A stretch of 64,000 nucleotides of DNA from positions 124,001 to 188,000 of the forward strand of contig NZ_JAMZEA010000006.1 in the NCBI RefSeq assembly GCF_024172125.1, written 5' to 3'. This document shows, piece by piece, positions 17,374 to 25,326 of this stretch. This stretch comes from Actinomadura rupiterrae. GTDB taxonomy: Bacteria; Actinomycetota; Actinomycetes; Streptosporangiales; Streptosporangiaceae. Position 1 is the stretch's first letter. Every line of letters begins with the position of its first letter. The notes beneath the pieces are model-generated. The model ran no database searches, had not been told where the DNA came from, and saw only the letters and a program-made list of their open reading frames with translations. Made by a program: the position numbers and the translations under genes.

Positions 17374-18032
17374 CCGACGGATGGCAGCCTCCTCGGCCCC
17401 TGGTGGCCGGGGAGGCGTCCGGTGCCGGCTCTGCCGGCGCCTGCCCCGCCGGTGCCCGCCCCGAAGGTGCGTGGCCCGCGGGCGCGCGGGCCACGGGCGC
17501 GCTGGCCGCAGGAGCGCGGGCCGAGCCGCTCGAAACGGTCGCCCGCTGGGTGCGCGACTACCTGTGCAGCCCCCATCCCGAACTCGGCCGGGCCGGCGCG
17601 GTCTGCCCCTACACGCGCAAGGCCCTCGCGGACGGCGGGCTGCTCGGCGCGGTGTGGGCGCGGCGACCGGACGGCCCGGACCAGGTGGCGCGGGTGATGC
17701 GCCGCTACCTGGACTGGTTCGTCGCGCGGCGCGGCGGCGACGAAGTGTACCGAGCGCTCCTGGTCGCGTTCCCCCTGGTCACCGAGCACGAGTGGGAGAC
17801 GGTCATCGAGGGCGCGCAGCAGCGCCTGAAGCCGTCCTTCGTGAAGCACGGCCTGATGGTCGGCGAGTTCCATCCCGGCCCGCCCGCTGCGGCGGGCATC
17901 CGCAACCCCGATTTCCGGCCCCTGCGCAGCCCTGTGCCGCTGCTGGCCGTCCGGCCGATGGTCCGCTCGGACCTGCCGTTCCTGGACCAGGCGCCCTGGT
18001 CGCTGGACGCCTGGACCGCCCGCTTCGGCTGA
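17370..18032 (+). CDS. DUF6875-like protein of unknown function
   Basis: A 220-residue protein. From memory it resembles the actinobacterial family named DUF6875: VARWVRDYLCSPHPELGRAGAVCPYTRKAL near residue 60 (read in parts), and the C-terminal RSPVPLLAVRPMVRSDLPFL. It has no catalytic signature I recognise and no membrane segment. Residues 12-50 are a low-complexity Ala/Gly/Pro stretch (GACPAGARPEGAWPAGARAT) absent from the conserved core. ATG 17370 overlaps the stop of the EF-hand gene, so the two proteins are translationally coupled and may act together, perhaps under calcium control; that is inference. It is convergent with the FAD-protein gene 34 bp downstream. Confidence 0.7.
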   Translation: MTDGWQPPRPLVAGEASGAGSAGACPAGARPEGAWPAGARATGALAAGARAEPLETVARWVRDYLCSPHPELGRAGAVCPYTRKALADGGLLGAVWARRPDGPDQVARVMRRYLDWFVARRGGDEVYRALLVAFPLVTEHEWETVIEGAQQRLKPSFVKHGLMVGEFHPGPPAAAGIRNPDFRPLRSPVPLLAVRPMVRSDLPFLDQAPWSLDAWTARFG

Positions 18033-18066
18033 TCACAACGCCCGGCGAGCGCTGGGACTTGCGGTG

Positions 18067-19431
18067 TCAGGCTTCGGCGAACTTCTGGACGAAGGCGTCG
18101 GCCTGGTCGGCCGCGTGGTGGACGGCGTTGACGAACGGCATCCGGAAGCCGGACGAGATCCCGAGCAGCCAGATCCGCTCGCTGCGTCCGTCCATGCGCA
18201 GGCGCAGGTCGGTGTCCAGTTCCGGGGGCGCGGCGGACGGGCCGTCCGACAGCACCAGGGCTCCGTGGCGCATGTGCATGGGTCTGCTGGTGAAGCCGGT
18301 GGCGCACACGATCGTGTCGAAACGCTCGGTCCGGCCGTCCGGCCACTGCACGCGGGACGGGCCGTCCAGGCGGCTCGGCGCTCCGGCGCGCACCCTCACC
18401 TGCCCGCTGTCGAGCAGGGCCAGTAGCCGTTCGGCATTGCAGAGCGGGAACGCGCCCAGGTAGCGCATGAGCGGGCCGCACGCGCGATGCACGCGCCGCC
18501 GCGCGTCGGCGTCCCGGCGCAGCAGCATCGGGTTGGCGATATCGACCAGTTCGACGAGGACGTCCTGCCAGCCGACCTGCCCCCGCCGCGCGAGGCCGAT
18601 CTCGGCGCGCAGCCGTTCGACCGTCCCGCGCGAGGCGTCGGCGCAGCTCAGCGGGAGGCCGAGGGTCCGCGCGGCGAGCGCCAGGATGCGACGGGTCAGG
18701 CGCGGGTCGGCCGGGTCGAGCCTGCCGACCTCCGCCGGGTCGATCCGCACGGCGCCCCGGACGGTCCGGGTGCGGACGGCGGGCAGGTCGCCGGACGGCG
18801 AGGCCATCGTCACCCGGTGCCCGTGCCGCGCGAGCAGCAGCGCGGCGTCGATCGCCGACAGCTTCGTCCCCAGCACCAGCACGTTGCCGGACGGCGGCAC
18901 CGACTCCAGCATCCGCCGCTCCGGGAAGGGGCTCGGCACCACGCCCGGCATGCGGTCCAGACCGTCCGGAACCCGTGGCGGCCCCCATCCCGAACACACC
19001 AGCACATCGGTAGCGGACAGGCTCGTGCCGTCATCCAGGACGACCCGGTACCCGTCGTCGTGCCGCTCGACCCGGACGGCCCGCCGCGCGAACCGGCGGT
19101 ATGCGGCACCGGGACGTCCCGCCCAGAAGTCATGGACGTCCCGCAGGTAGCGCGCGAACTCCCGGCGCGGCGCGAACGCCTCCCGGTCCGAAACCACGCC
19201 CCGCGCGGACAGGATTCCGCCGAAATCCCCGGGCGTCCTCGGCACCAGGGACATCAGGTCCGCCGAGGTGTTGCACAGCAGCGCCGCGTCCTCGACCGCG
19301 AACGCGGGACTCCCCCCGGCGGGCAGCGGATCCACGACGTCGACCGACGCGTCCGCCCCGGCCCGCGCCAGTGCCGCGAACGCCGCCGTCCCCGCGACTC
19401 CCCCGCCGATGATCACCACTCGTCGCCGCAC
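18067..19431 (-). CDS. FAD/NAD(P)-binding protein
   Basis: A 454-residue flavoprotein of the NAD_binding_9 type. The N-terminal dinucleotide fold is VVIIGGGVAGTAAFAALA. Then come VEDAALLCNTSADLMSLVP (typical of this family), a second GxGxxA-like region at NVLVLGTKLSAIDAALLLA, and the C-terminal VCATGFTSRP and WLLGISSGFRMPF motifs that close the FAD site. Such proteins sit in varied actinobacterial loci, often as monooxygenase-like enzymes; the substrate is unknown. GTG 19431 is preferred because a G-rich GGGGGGAC lies just upstream and the GGG fold begins six residues in. It is divergent from the F420-type oxidoreductase gene, 141 bp away. Confidence 0.78.
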   Translation of the reverse strand: MRRRVVIIGGGVAGTAAFAALARAGADASVDVVDPLPAGGSPAFAVEDAALLCNTSADLMSLVPRTPGDFGGILSARGVVSDREAFAPRREFARYLRDVHDFWAGRPGAAYRRFARRAVRVERHDDGYRVVLDDGTSLSATDVLVCSGWGPPRVPDGLDRMPGVVPSPFPERRMLESVPPSGNVLVLGTKLSAIDAALLLARHGHRVTMASPSGDLPAVRTRTVRGAVRIDPAEVGRLDPADPRLTRRILALAARTLGLPLSCADASRGTVERLRAEIGLARRGQVGWQDVLVELVDIANPMLLRRDADARRRVHRACGPLMRYLGAFPLCNAERLLALLDSGQVRVRAGAPSRLDGPSRVQWPDGRTERFDTIVCATGFTSRPMHMRHGALVLSDGPSAAPPELDTDLRLRMDGRSERIWLLGISSGFRMPFVNAVHHAADQADAFVQKFAEA

Positions 19432-19572
19432 GCCGTCCCCCCGAACCAGCGAAACAACCACCCCCACCGTTTCTATCAACCGCCTCGCAGCCCCCGGCGG
19501 GCGGCCGCGCGTTCGCGCTCGGCGTGACGGATCGGGTGGCCGGGCCGCGGGGGCGGGGCGCATGATCGCTGG

Positions 19573-20511
19573 ATGAGGAGATTCCGTTTCGGGTTCAACT
19601 TCTTCGAGATCCGCTCGCGCGAGGAGTTCGCGGCGCAGTGCCGGCGGGGCGAGGAGTACGGGTTCGACGTCGCGTTCGTGCCGGACCACCTCGGGTCGCC
19701 CGCGCCGTTCCCGACGATGGTCGCGGCGGCGGACGCGACCGAGCGGCTCCGGGTCGGGTCGCTGGTGCTGAACGCGCCGTTCTGGAACCCGCACCTGCTG
19801 GCGCGCGAGGTCGCCTCGGTGGACCGGCTCACCGGCGGGCGGCTGGAGCTGGGGCTCGGCGCCGGGCACATGAAGTGGGAGTTCGACGAGGCGGGCATCC
19901 CGTGGGAGGGGTTCGCGGCGCGGGCGCGGCGGCTGGAGGAGACGGTCGAGGAGCTAGGCCGCCTGTTCGCCGCGGACCGGTACGAGCAGCGCGCGAAGGT
20001 GGACGAACTCTACGACCTGGCGGCGCTCCGGCCCGTCCAGCGCACCGGGTTCGGGGGTTTCGGCCCGCCGCTGCTCATCGGCGGGACGGGTGACCGGGTG
20101 CTCCGGATCGCCGCGAAGCACGCGGACACGGTCGCGATCGCGGGCACCTACCAGGTTCCGGGCGCGCCGCCCGGAACGCTGATGCTCGCGACCGCCGAGC
20201 AGGCCGCCGAGCGGGTCGCGTTCGTCCGGGAGCAGGCGGGCGAGCGGTTCGCCGGCATCGAGCTGAACGCGCTCGTCCAGCGGGTGATGATCACCGAAGA
20301 CCGGCGCGGGACGGTGGAGAAGCTCGCCGCGCAGGCCCTCCCGCACATGACCCTGGACGAGGCGCTCGACACCCCGTTCCTGCTGGTCGGTACGGCCGAG
20401 CAGATCGCCGAGCAGCTGCGGGAGTCGCGGGAGCGGTTCGGGTTCAGCAACATCACCGTGCACGGGCCGTTCCTGGACGTCCTCGGCCCGGTGCTCGAAC
20501 GGCTCCTCTAG
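19573..20511 (+). CDS. LLM-class F420-dependent oxidoreductase (MSMEG_2516-type)
   Basis: A 312-residue luciferase-like TIM-barrel oxidoreductase. The N-terminus RFRFGFNFFEIRSREEF, the segment VAFVPDHLGSPAPFPTMVAAA and GGRLELGLGAGHMKWEFDEAGIPW (in parts) match the F420-using MSMEG_2516 subgroup. A flavin-like phosphate-binding region is at PLLIGGTGDRVLRIAAKHAD. The expected role is hydride transfer with coenzyme F420, which actinomycetes make; the substrate is unknown. Its stop TAG is the first three bases of an operator-like repeat that precedes the SnoaL-like gene. Confidence 0.87.
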   Translation: MRRFRFGFNFFEIRSREEFAAQCRRGEEYGFDVAFVPDHLGSPAPFPTMVAAADATERLRVGSLVLNAPFWNPHLLAREVASVDRLTGGRLELGLGAGHMKWEFDEAGIPWEGFAARARRLEETVEELGRLFAADRYEQRAKVDELYDLAALRPVQRTGFGGFGPPLLIGGTGDRVLRIAAKHADTVAIAGTYQVPGAPPGTLMLATAEQAAERVAFVREQAGERFAGIELNALVQRVMITEDRRGTVEKLAAQALPHMTLDEALDTPFLLVGTAEQIAEQLRESRERFGFSNITVHGPFLDVLGPVLERLL

Positions 20512-20573
20512 TCAATTTGTTGATTAGGTGCATGTGCTAGCCTTCGAGGCGCATAGTCAACTCGTTGAGTAGG
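20509..20573 (+). promoter_or_regulatory. Two direct copies of a dyad operator before the SnoaL-like gene
   Basis: TAGTCAATTTGTTGATTAGG (20509-20528) and TAGTCAACTCGTTGAGTAGG (20554-20573) match at 17 of 20 bases. Each is itself an imperfect palindrome (GTCAA-n3-GTTGA). They are 45 bp apart and flank a possible -10 (TAGCCT near 20538). The first copy begins with the stop codon of the upstream oxidoreductase. Two spaced sites suggest cooperative repression by an unlinked dimeric regulator. Confidence 0.6.
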
Positions 20574-20582
20574 GGTGAGGTC

Positions 20583-20975
20583 GTGCATCCGTTCCGGAAG
20601 GCCGTCGAGGCGCGCGACGCCGCGGCGCTGGAGGCGCTGCTCGCGGACGACGTGGTGTTCACCAGCCCGGTCGCGTACAAGCCCTACCCCGGCAAGGCGA
20701 TCACGGCGGCGATCCTGCGCGGCGTGCTGCGCGTTTTCGAGGACTTCCGCTACGTCCGGGAGATCTCCGAGCCGGGCGGCCGCGACCACGCGTTCGTCTT
20801 CAAGGCGACCGTGAACGGGCGCGAGGTGCACGGCTGCGACTTCCTGCACCTGGACGAGGACGGGCTGATCGACGAGTTCACCGTCATGGTGCGCCCGCTG
20901 TCCGGGGCGAACGCGCTGGCCGAGGCCATGGCCGCGCAGTTCGCCCAGATCGAGCGCGAGGCCCGCGGCGACTGA
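20583..20975 (+). CDS. SnoaL-like / NTF2-fold small protein
   Basis: A 130-residue cone-shaped alpha+beta barrel protein. The N-terminal helix HPFRKAVEARDAAALEALLADDVVFTSPV (read in parts) and the later FKATVNGREVHGCDFLHLDEDGLIDEF match SnoaL/NTF2-like polyketide cyclase-fold proteins. These can be cyclases, isomerases or ligand-binding proteins, and no catalytic residue can be assigned here. GTG 20583 was chosen over TTG 20565 because AGGGGTGAGG ends two bases before it and the family normally starts at this helix. The gene has its own promoter region with two dyad sites and ends before a strong hairpin. Confidence 0.8.
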   Translation: MHPFRKAVEARDAAALEALLADDVVFTSPVAYKPYPGKAITAAILRGVLRVFEDFRYVREISEPGGRDHAFVFKATVNGREVHGCDFLHLDEDGLIDEFTVMVRPLSGANALAEAMAAQFAQIEREARGD

Positions 20976-20996
20976 GCCGCCCGGTTACCGCAGCCA

Positions 20997-21029
20997 GGAG
21001 GCCCGGCGCGTCGCACGCGCCGGGCCTCC
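20997..21029. terminator. Bidirectional stem-loop between SnoaL-like and chitinase genes
   Basis: GGAGGCCCGGCGCG (20997-21010) pairs perfectly with CGCGCCGGGCCTCC (21016-21029) around the loop TCGCA. It lies between two convergent genes (ends at 20975 and 21035), so it can serve both. No U-run is present. Confidence 0.75.
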
Positions 21030-21034
21030 GGCGG

Positions 21035-22258
21035 TCAGCAGGCGCCCTGGTCGACCCACACTCCGGCCTGCCCGCCGGGGACGTCGCCGTAGGACCACCA
21101 CTTGGCCTTCCAGCTGTGGCTCTGGTAGCTCACGACGGCACCGCCGTTGTAGGCGGTCGTCGCGCTCCACGGCGGAGCCGTGCAGGTGCCCGGCGGGGTC
21201 GTGGGCGGGGTGGTCGGCGGCGTGGTCGGCGGGGTCGCGCCCGCGAAGGCCGCGGTGAACTTGGTGAAGTCCCACGCGCCCTGCGCGACGCTGCTGCACG
21301 TCCCGGACGTCCGGCCGTTGTTGTCGGGCGGGTTGCACTGCCGGTCGCGGTTGACCGACCAGAACGTGAACCGGCTCAGGTGGTGGCTCGTCGCGTAGTT
21401 CAAGACGGCCTGGAAGTCCGCCTGGTAGAAGTACTCGCCCGAGTCCGAGCGCCCGTTCATCCCGGAGAACCCCTCGTGCGCGTACGCGGTGGCGCCGTCC
21501 CAGCCGAACGTGCTCATCAGCAGCGAGTGGAAGTTCTCCAGCGCCGAGATCTGCGCGGACGACCCGTTGAAGCCGCCGTCGAACGGCATGATCGCGTAGT
21601 TGTCCGGGGTGAAGCCGAGGTTCTTGGCGGTGTTGAGGAGCTGCGTCCCGAACCAGCCGGTGCCCTGGGCCGTCCCGGCGGTGGTCACCGACACGTACAG
21701 CCCGGCGTTGTCGCGCTGGAGGATCTGCGCCGCGCCCAGCTCGCGCGAGATCGCCGCGCTGTTCTCGTACTCGGGCTCTTCCAGGTCGAAGTCGATGGCC
21801 TTGACCGAGTACTTGGTGATGACCTGCTGGTACGCCGCCGCCGTGGACGCGGCGTCCGGGCAGACCTCACCGAGCTTGGTGCCGTTGTAGCCGCCCGCCG
21901 ACACCGACACGTCGCCCCCGGCCGTCCGGATCTTGGCGATGACCGCGCCGACGGCGGTGTCGGACGAGACGGGCGCCGTGCCGTCCCAGGCCGGCGCGCA
22001 CGAGCCGCCGGAGGCCAGGACGAAGGCGAGCTCGAACGACTTCTGCGACGTCGCCGCCATGACCTGCGCCAGGTCGGGCGGATCGTTGTCCAGCGGCATC
22101 ACGTACGGCGCGGCGCCGTACCAGTTGCGGCCGACGTCGGCGCGCGCGGCGCCGGGCCGCAGCACGACGGCCAGGGCCAGGGCGAGCAGCACGACCGAGA
22201 GCGCCCCGAGCGCGCGCAGCAGGCCGGCGCGCGGGAGCAGCGGGGTGGGCGGGGTCAT
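21035..22258 (-). CDS. Secreted GH18 chitinase with C-terminal chitin-binding module
   Basis: A 407-residue secreted enzyme. Residues 1-40 form a signal peptide or anchor (LLRALGALSVVLLALALAVV). The GH18 domain follows with SVSAGGYNG (the SxGG strand) and AIDFDLEEPE, in which Asp156, Asp158 and the catalytic acid Glu160 fit the DxxDxDxE motif. A PPTT-repeat linker then leads to a CBM5/12-type module rich in Trp (APPWSATTAYNGGAVVSYQ, then WKAKWWSYGDVPG). Role: cutting chitin outside the cell. ATG 22258 follows GAGGAGG by about eight bases. The upstream gap has a 26-bp palindrome and a four-unit tandem repeat. Confidence 0.9.
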   Translation of the reverse strand: MTPPTPLLPRAGLLRALGALSVVLLALALAVVLRPGAARADVGRNWYGAAPYVMPLDNDPPDLAQVMAATSQKSFELAFVLASGGSCAPAWDGTAPVSSDTAVGAVIAKIRTAGGDVSVSAGGYNGTKLGEVCPDAASTAAAYQQVITKYSVKAIDFDLEEPEYENSAAISRELGAAQILQRDNAGLYVSVTTAGTAQGTGWFGTQLLNTAKNLGFTPDNYAIMPFDGGFNGSSAQISALENFHSLLMSTFGWDGATAYAHEGFSGMNGRSDSGEYFYQADFQAVLNYATSHHLSRFTFWSVNRDRQCNPPDNNGRTSGTCSSVAQGAWDFTKFTAAFAGATPPTTPPTTPPTTPPGTCTAPPWSATTAYNGGAVVSYQSHSWKAKWWSYGDVPGGQAGVWVDQGAC

Positions 22259-22301
22259 CCGACGGTCCTCCTCGGGACGTCCGAGCGCTCCCCCGCCACG
22301 C

Positions 22302-22327
22302 ATCAATAAAGAAGCTTTCCTATTGAT
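22302..22327. promoter_or_regulatory. 26-bp near-palindrome upstream of the chitinase gene
   Basis: ATCAATA (22302-22308) and TATTGAT (22321-22327) are perfect arms around a centre containing AAGCTT; 20 of 26 positions are symmetric. It sits 44 bp upstream of the chitinase start and is the only AT-rich patch in the gap. It differs from the DasR chitinase operator of streptomycetes (ACTGGTCTAGACCAGT), so the regulator is unknown. Confidence 0.5.
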
Positions 22328-22336
22328 ACGCCCAAA

Positions 22337-22432
22337 CCCGCCCCTTGTCACCCCCGCGCACCCGCCCCTTGTCACCCCCGCGCACCCGGCCCTTGTCACC
22401 CCCGCGGAACCGGCCCCTGTCACCCCCGGAGG
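22337..22432. repeat. Tandem repeat, 4 units of 24 bp
   Basis: Four contiguous 24-bp units start at 22337, 22361, 22385 and 22409. Units 1 and 2 are identical (CCCGCCCCTTGTCACCCC, then CGCGCA); units 3 and 4 diverge slightly. The repeat fills the gap between the methyltransferase stop and the chitinase promoter. The period is a multiple of three, so all frames stay open, but no start or ribosome site supports translation. Confidence 0.9.
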
Positions 22433-22478
22433 CCGGGGTGCTCCCCGGCCTCCGGAAGGCCCCCGCGGCCCGGGCCGG

Positions 22479-23534
22479 TCAGCCGGTCGGGCGGGCTTCC
22501 ATCAGGGTCGTGCCGGCCGGGAGCTCCTGGGCGGAGGTGAGCTTGAGGTCGGCGGCCTCGAAGAGCGCGCCGTACTCGGCGTGCGTGCGCTCCTGCCCGG
22601 CGTCGAACATGGCGAGCATGCGGATGTCGCCGTCGAGGCCGACGTGGGGGCGGTCCTCGTCGGGAAGGGCGTACTCCAGGACGAGGAGCCGGCCGTCCTG
22701 CGGCATCGCCTCGCGGATCCTCCGGAGGATGCGCACCGCGTCCCCGTCCGACCAGTTGTGCAGGACGCTGGCCAGGAAGTAGGCGTCGGCGCCCGCGGGC
22801 AGCGGGTCGGCGAAGAAGTCGCCGGTCACGACGTCCACGCTCGCCGGCAGGTACTTGCGGGCGTGCTCGGCCACGTGCGGCAGCTCGAAGAGCGTGCCGC
22901 GCAGGTGCGGGTTCGCGGCCATCACCGCGGCGAGGAAGTGGCCCTTGCCGCCGCCGACGTCCACCAGCGTGTCCACGCCGCTGAAGTCGTACAGCGCCGC
23001 GACCGCCCGCCGGTGCGGGATGGCCCGGGCGGTCATGTAGTCGTCGAACAGCCGGGACAGCTCCGGACGAGCCGCCACGTGGTCGTAGATCATGCCGTGC
23101 TCCTTGACGAACGCGGAGCGGCCCTCGCGCACCGTGTCCCCGAGGTGCCCGTAGCCGTAGCGGAACTCGGGCGACGCGTTCATCTTGACGGCCGCGAGCA
23201 TCGAGCCCGGCGCGTCCGAGCGGAGCGTCTCGCCGGACGGGGTGAGCGCGTAGCGGCCCGCGCCGTCGGACGCGACGATGCCCATCCCGGCCAGCACGCG
23301 CAGCACGCGCGCGAGCCCGGCGGCGTCCGCGCCGCAGCGGGCGGCCAGCTCGGCGGGGGTGAGCGGGCCGTCCATGTGGTCGGCCGCGCCCAGGTCGGCG
23401 AAGGCGGCGAGCGAGGCGAACCGGGACAGGCCGCCGATGGCCGTCCAGATCGCGTTCGTCGGCTCGTCGGTCGCCGGTTCGCCGTTCGCCGACTCGCCGT
23501 TCGCCGGCTCGCCGGGTTTCGGGAGCGTGGTCAC
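22479..23534 (-). CDS. O-methyltransferase, Methyltransf_2 type
   Basis: A 351-residue SAM-dependent methyltransferase of the plant-O-methyltransferase/antibiotic O-methyltransferase family. An N-terminal winged-helix dimerisation domain (LTPAELAARCGADAAGLARVLRVL, in parts) is followed by the catalytic fold. The SAM loop is LVDVGGGKGHF, then VVTGDFFADPLP, and the general-base region is ASVLHNWSDGDAVRIL. The first 25 residues are a short repeat (GEPANGESANGEPATDEP). GTG 23534 overlaps the stop of the ABC permease gene by four bases and GGAGG lies six bases upstream. It is therefore the last gene of the ABC operon, which suggests that the imported compound is methylated or is a precursor for a methylated product. 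Confidence 0.85.
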   Translation of the reverse strand: MTTLPKPGEPANGESANGEPATDEPTNAIWTAIGGLSRFASLAAFADLGAADHMDGPLTPAELAARCGADAAGLARVLRVLAGMGIVASDGAGRYALTPSGETLRSDAPGSMLAAVKMNASPEFRYGYGHLGDTVREGRSAFVKEHGMIYDHVAARPELSRLFDDYMTARAIPHRRAVAALYDFSGVDTLVDVGGGKGHFLAAVMAANPHLRGTLFELPHVAEHARKYLPASVDVVTGDFFADPLPAGADAYFLASVLHNWSDGDAVRILRRIREAMPQDGRLLVLEYALPDEDRPHVGLDGDIRMLAMFDAGQERTHAEYGALFEAADLKLTSAQELPAGTTLMEARPTG

Positions 23535-24436
23535 GAGGTACCTCCGGAGGCGTCGTGCCAGGCGAGGACGCGGCGTTCGGCCAGCCCGAACAGGGCGTTC
23601 AGCAGGGTGCCGAGCACGCCGAGCAGGACGATCCCGCCCCAGACGCCTGGGTTGTCGAAGTTGCGCTGCTCGTCCAGCAGCTGGAAGCCGATCCCGGAGG
23701 TGCTGCCCTTCATCTCCGAGACGACCATGAGGATCAGGGCCAGCGACAGGCTCACCCGCAGCCCCGCGAAGATCTTCGGCGCGGCGGAGGGCAGCAGCAC
23801 CCGGCCGATCCGCTGCGCGGCCGAGAACCGGAACACCCGGGCGATCTCCAGCTGCGTCGGGTCCACCGAGCGGGCGCCCTCGGCGGAGTTCAGCAGCACC
23901 GGCCAGACGATTCCGAACAGGATGGTGCCGAGCTGCATGGACGTGCCGCCGCCGAACAGCGCGAGGAAGAACGGCAGCAGCATGATCGGCGGGATCGCGT
24001 AGCCGAAGTGGATCAGCGGCCGGACGTACCCGTACAGCCGCCGCGAGCGGCCGAGCGCGAGACCGCCGAGCACGCCGGCGACCCCGGCGAGGACCCACGC
24101 GGTGAGCAGCCGCTCCACGCTGCCGGGCACGTTGTCGAGCGCGCCCGGGCCGAGCCAGAGGTGCGAGGCCGGCCCGCCCAGCCACATCGCGCGCATCGCG
24201 TGCACGATCTGCGTCGGCGGCGGGTAGCTGATGTCGTCCGCGCGGCGCGCGAGCACCTCCCACAACACGATCACCAGCGGCACGGGCACGATCCGCAGCG
24301 CCAGCCACACGAGCACGCGCACGAGCCGGTTCGGGCGGCGGCGCGCCGGCCTGGCCCGGGTTTCGGTCACGCCAGGGGTTTCGGTCACGTGCGGGTCTCC
24401 GGGCCTGCCGCTGGGGACGCGAGGGGATCCGGTCAT
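23531..24436 (-). CDS. ABC transporter permease (SsuC/TauC type), second copy
   Basis: A 301-residue inner-membrane permease of the BPD_transp_1 class used for sulfonates, taurine, nitrate or pyrimidine precursors. About six helices are seen, with the EAA-type loop LEIARVFRFSAAQRIGRVLLPSAAPKIFAG (in parts). The N-terminal 45 residues are polar and proline-rich. ATG 24436 overlaps the stop of the preceding permease (ATGA). Two different permeases with one binding protein imply a heterodimeric channel. No ATP-binding subunit is encoded in this operon or elsewhere in the window in a matching form. Confidence 0.87.
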   Translation of the reverse strand: MTGSPRVPSGRPGDPHVTETPGVTETRARPARRRPNRLVRVLVWLALRIVPVPLVIVLWEVLARRADDISYPPPTQIVHAMRAMWLGGPASHLWLGPGALDNVPGSVERLLTAWVLAGVAGVLGGLALGRSRRLYGYVRPLIHFGYAIPPIMLLPFFLALFGGGTSMQLGTILFGIVWPVLLNSAEGARSVDPTQLEIARVFRFSAAQRIGRVLLPSAAPKIFAGLRVSLSLALILMVVSEMKGSTSGIGFQLLDEQRNFDNPGVWGGIVLLGVLGTLLNALFGLAERRVLAWHDASGGTS

Positions 24437-25326
24437 GCGGCCGCCCTCCGCCAGCGGAACAGGCGGCGCTCCGCCCGGGTGAACAGCACGTCGAACGCCA
24501 GGCCGAACAGGCCCGCCCAGACGGCCGCCGCGACGATCATCTCCAGGGCGTCCGCGCTGCCGCCCGCCTGGACGAGGTACACCCCGACCCCGGACGTGCC
24601 GCCGTTCACCAGCTCGACGCTGATCGCGAGGATCAGCGCGACGCCGGACGCGACCCGCGCGCCGGTGGCGACGAACGGCGCGACGCTCGGCAGCGCCACC
24701 CGCAGCAGCACGGCGAGCCGTCCGAAACCGAAGGTGCGCAGCGTCTGCACGGCGACCGGGTCGACCTCGCGGAGCCCGTAGACGGTGTTGACGAGGATCG
24801 GCCAGGTCGCGCCGTAGGCGATGACCACCAGCTTCAGGTGCAGCGCGGCCGGGAAGATCATCATGGCCAGCGGGATCACCGCGACCGACGGGATCGGGCG
24901 CAGGAACTCCACGAACGGCCGGGTCGCCGTCCGCACCGCGGGCACCGAGCCGATCAGGAACCCCGCCGGGACGGCGACGGCCAGCGTGAGCAGCATGCCG
25001 AGCGCCCACGCGGTGAGCGTCGTCCGGACGTCCCCGAGGAACTCCGAGTCCCCGGCGAGCCGTGCGGCACGTTCCAAAGTGGCCGACGCCAGCGGGACGG
25101 TCTTGCGGTCGATGAGTCCGGTGCGTCCGGCGGCCTCGCAGGCGGCGAGGAACACCAGCACGCCGATCGCGCCCCGCACCAGGTCGGGGCTCAGGCGGCG
25201 GCGGGGGACCGCGCGGCGGCCCGGGGCGCCCCCGGGCGCGGGGGCCGCCGCCCGCCCCGGCCCGCGGCGCGCGTCGGGCGCGGCGGCGGCCGGGGAGGCG
25301 GCGGACGGTACGGGCTGCGGGCTCAT
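24433..25326 (-). CDS. ABC transporter permease (SsuC/TauC type), first copy
   Basis: A 297-residue permease of the same class as its downstream neighbour. It has a proline/alanine-rich cytoplasmic N-terminus of about 48 residues, six helices, and the coupling loop QTLRTFGFGRLAVLLRVALPSVAPFVATG (in parts). Conserved LRPIPSVAVIPLAMMIF marks the family. ATG 25326 overlaps the stop of the binding-protein gene by four bases, so binding protein, both permeases and the methyltransferase form one translationally coupled operon. Confidence 0.87.
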   Translation of the reverse strand: MSPQPVPSAASPAAAAPDARRGPGRAAAPAPGGAPGRRAVPRRRLSPDLVRGAIGVLVFLAACEAAGRTGLIDRKTVPLASATLERAARLAGDSEFLGDVRTTLTAWALGMLLTLAVAVPAGFLIGSVPAVRTATRPFVEFLRPIPSVAVIPLAMMIFPAALHLKLVVIAYGATWPILVNTVYGLREVDPVAVQTLRTFGFGRLAVLLRVALPSVAPFVATGARVASGVALILAISVELVNGGTSGVGVYLVQAGGSADALEMIVAAAVWAGLFGLAFDVLFTRAERRLFRWRRAAA

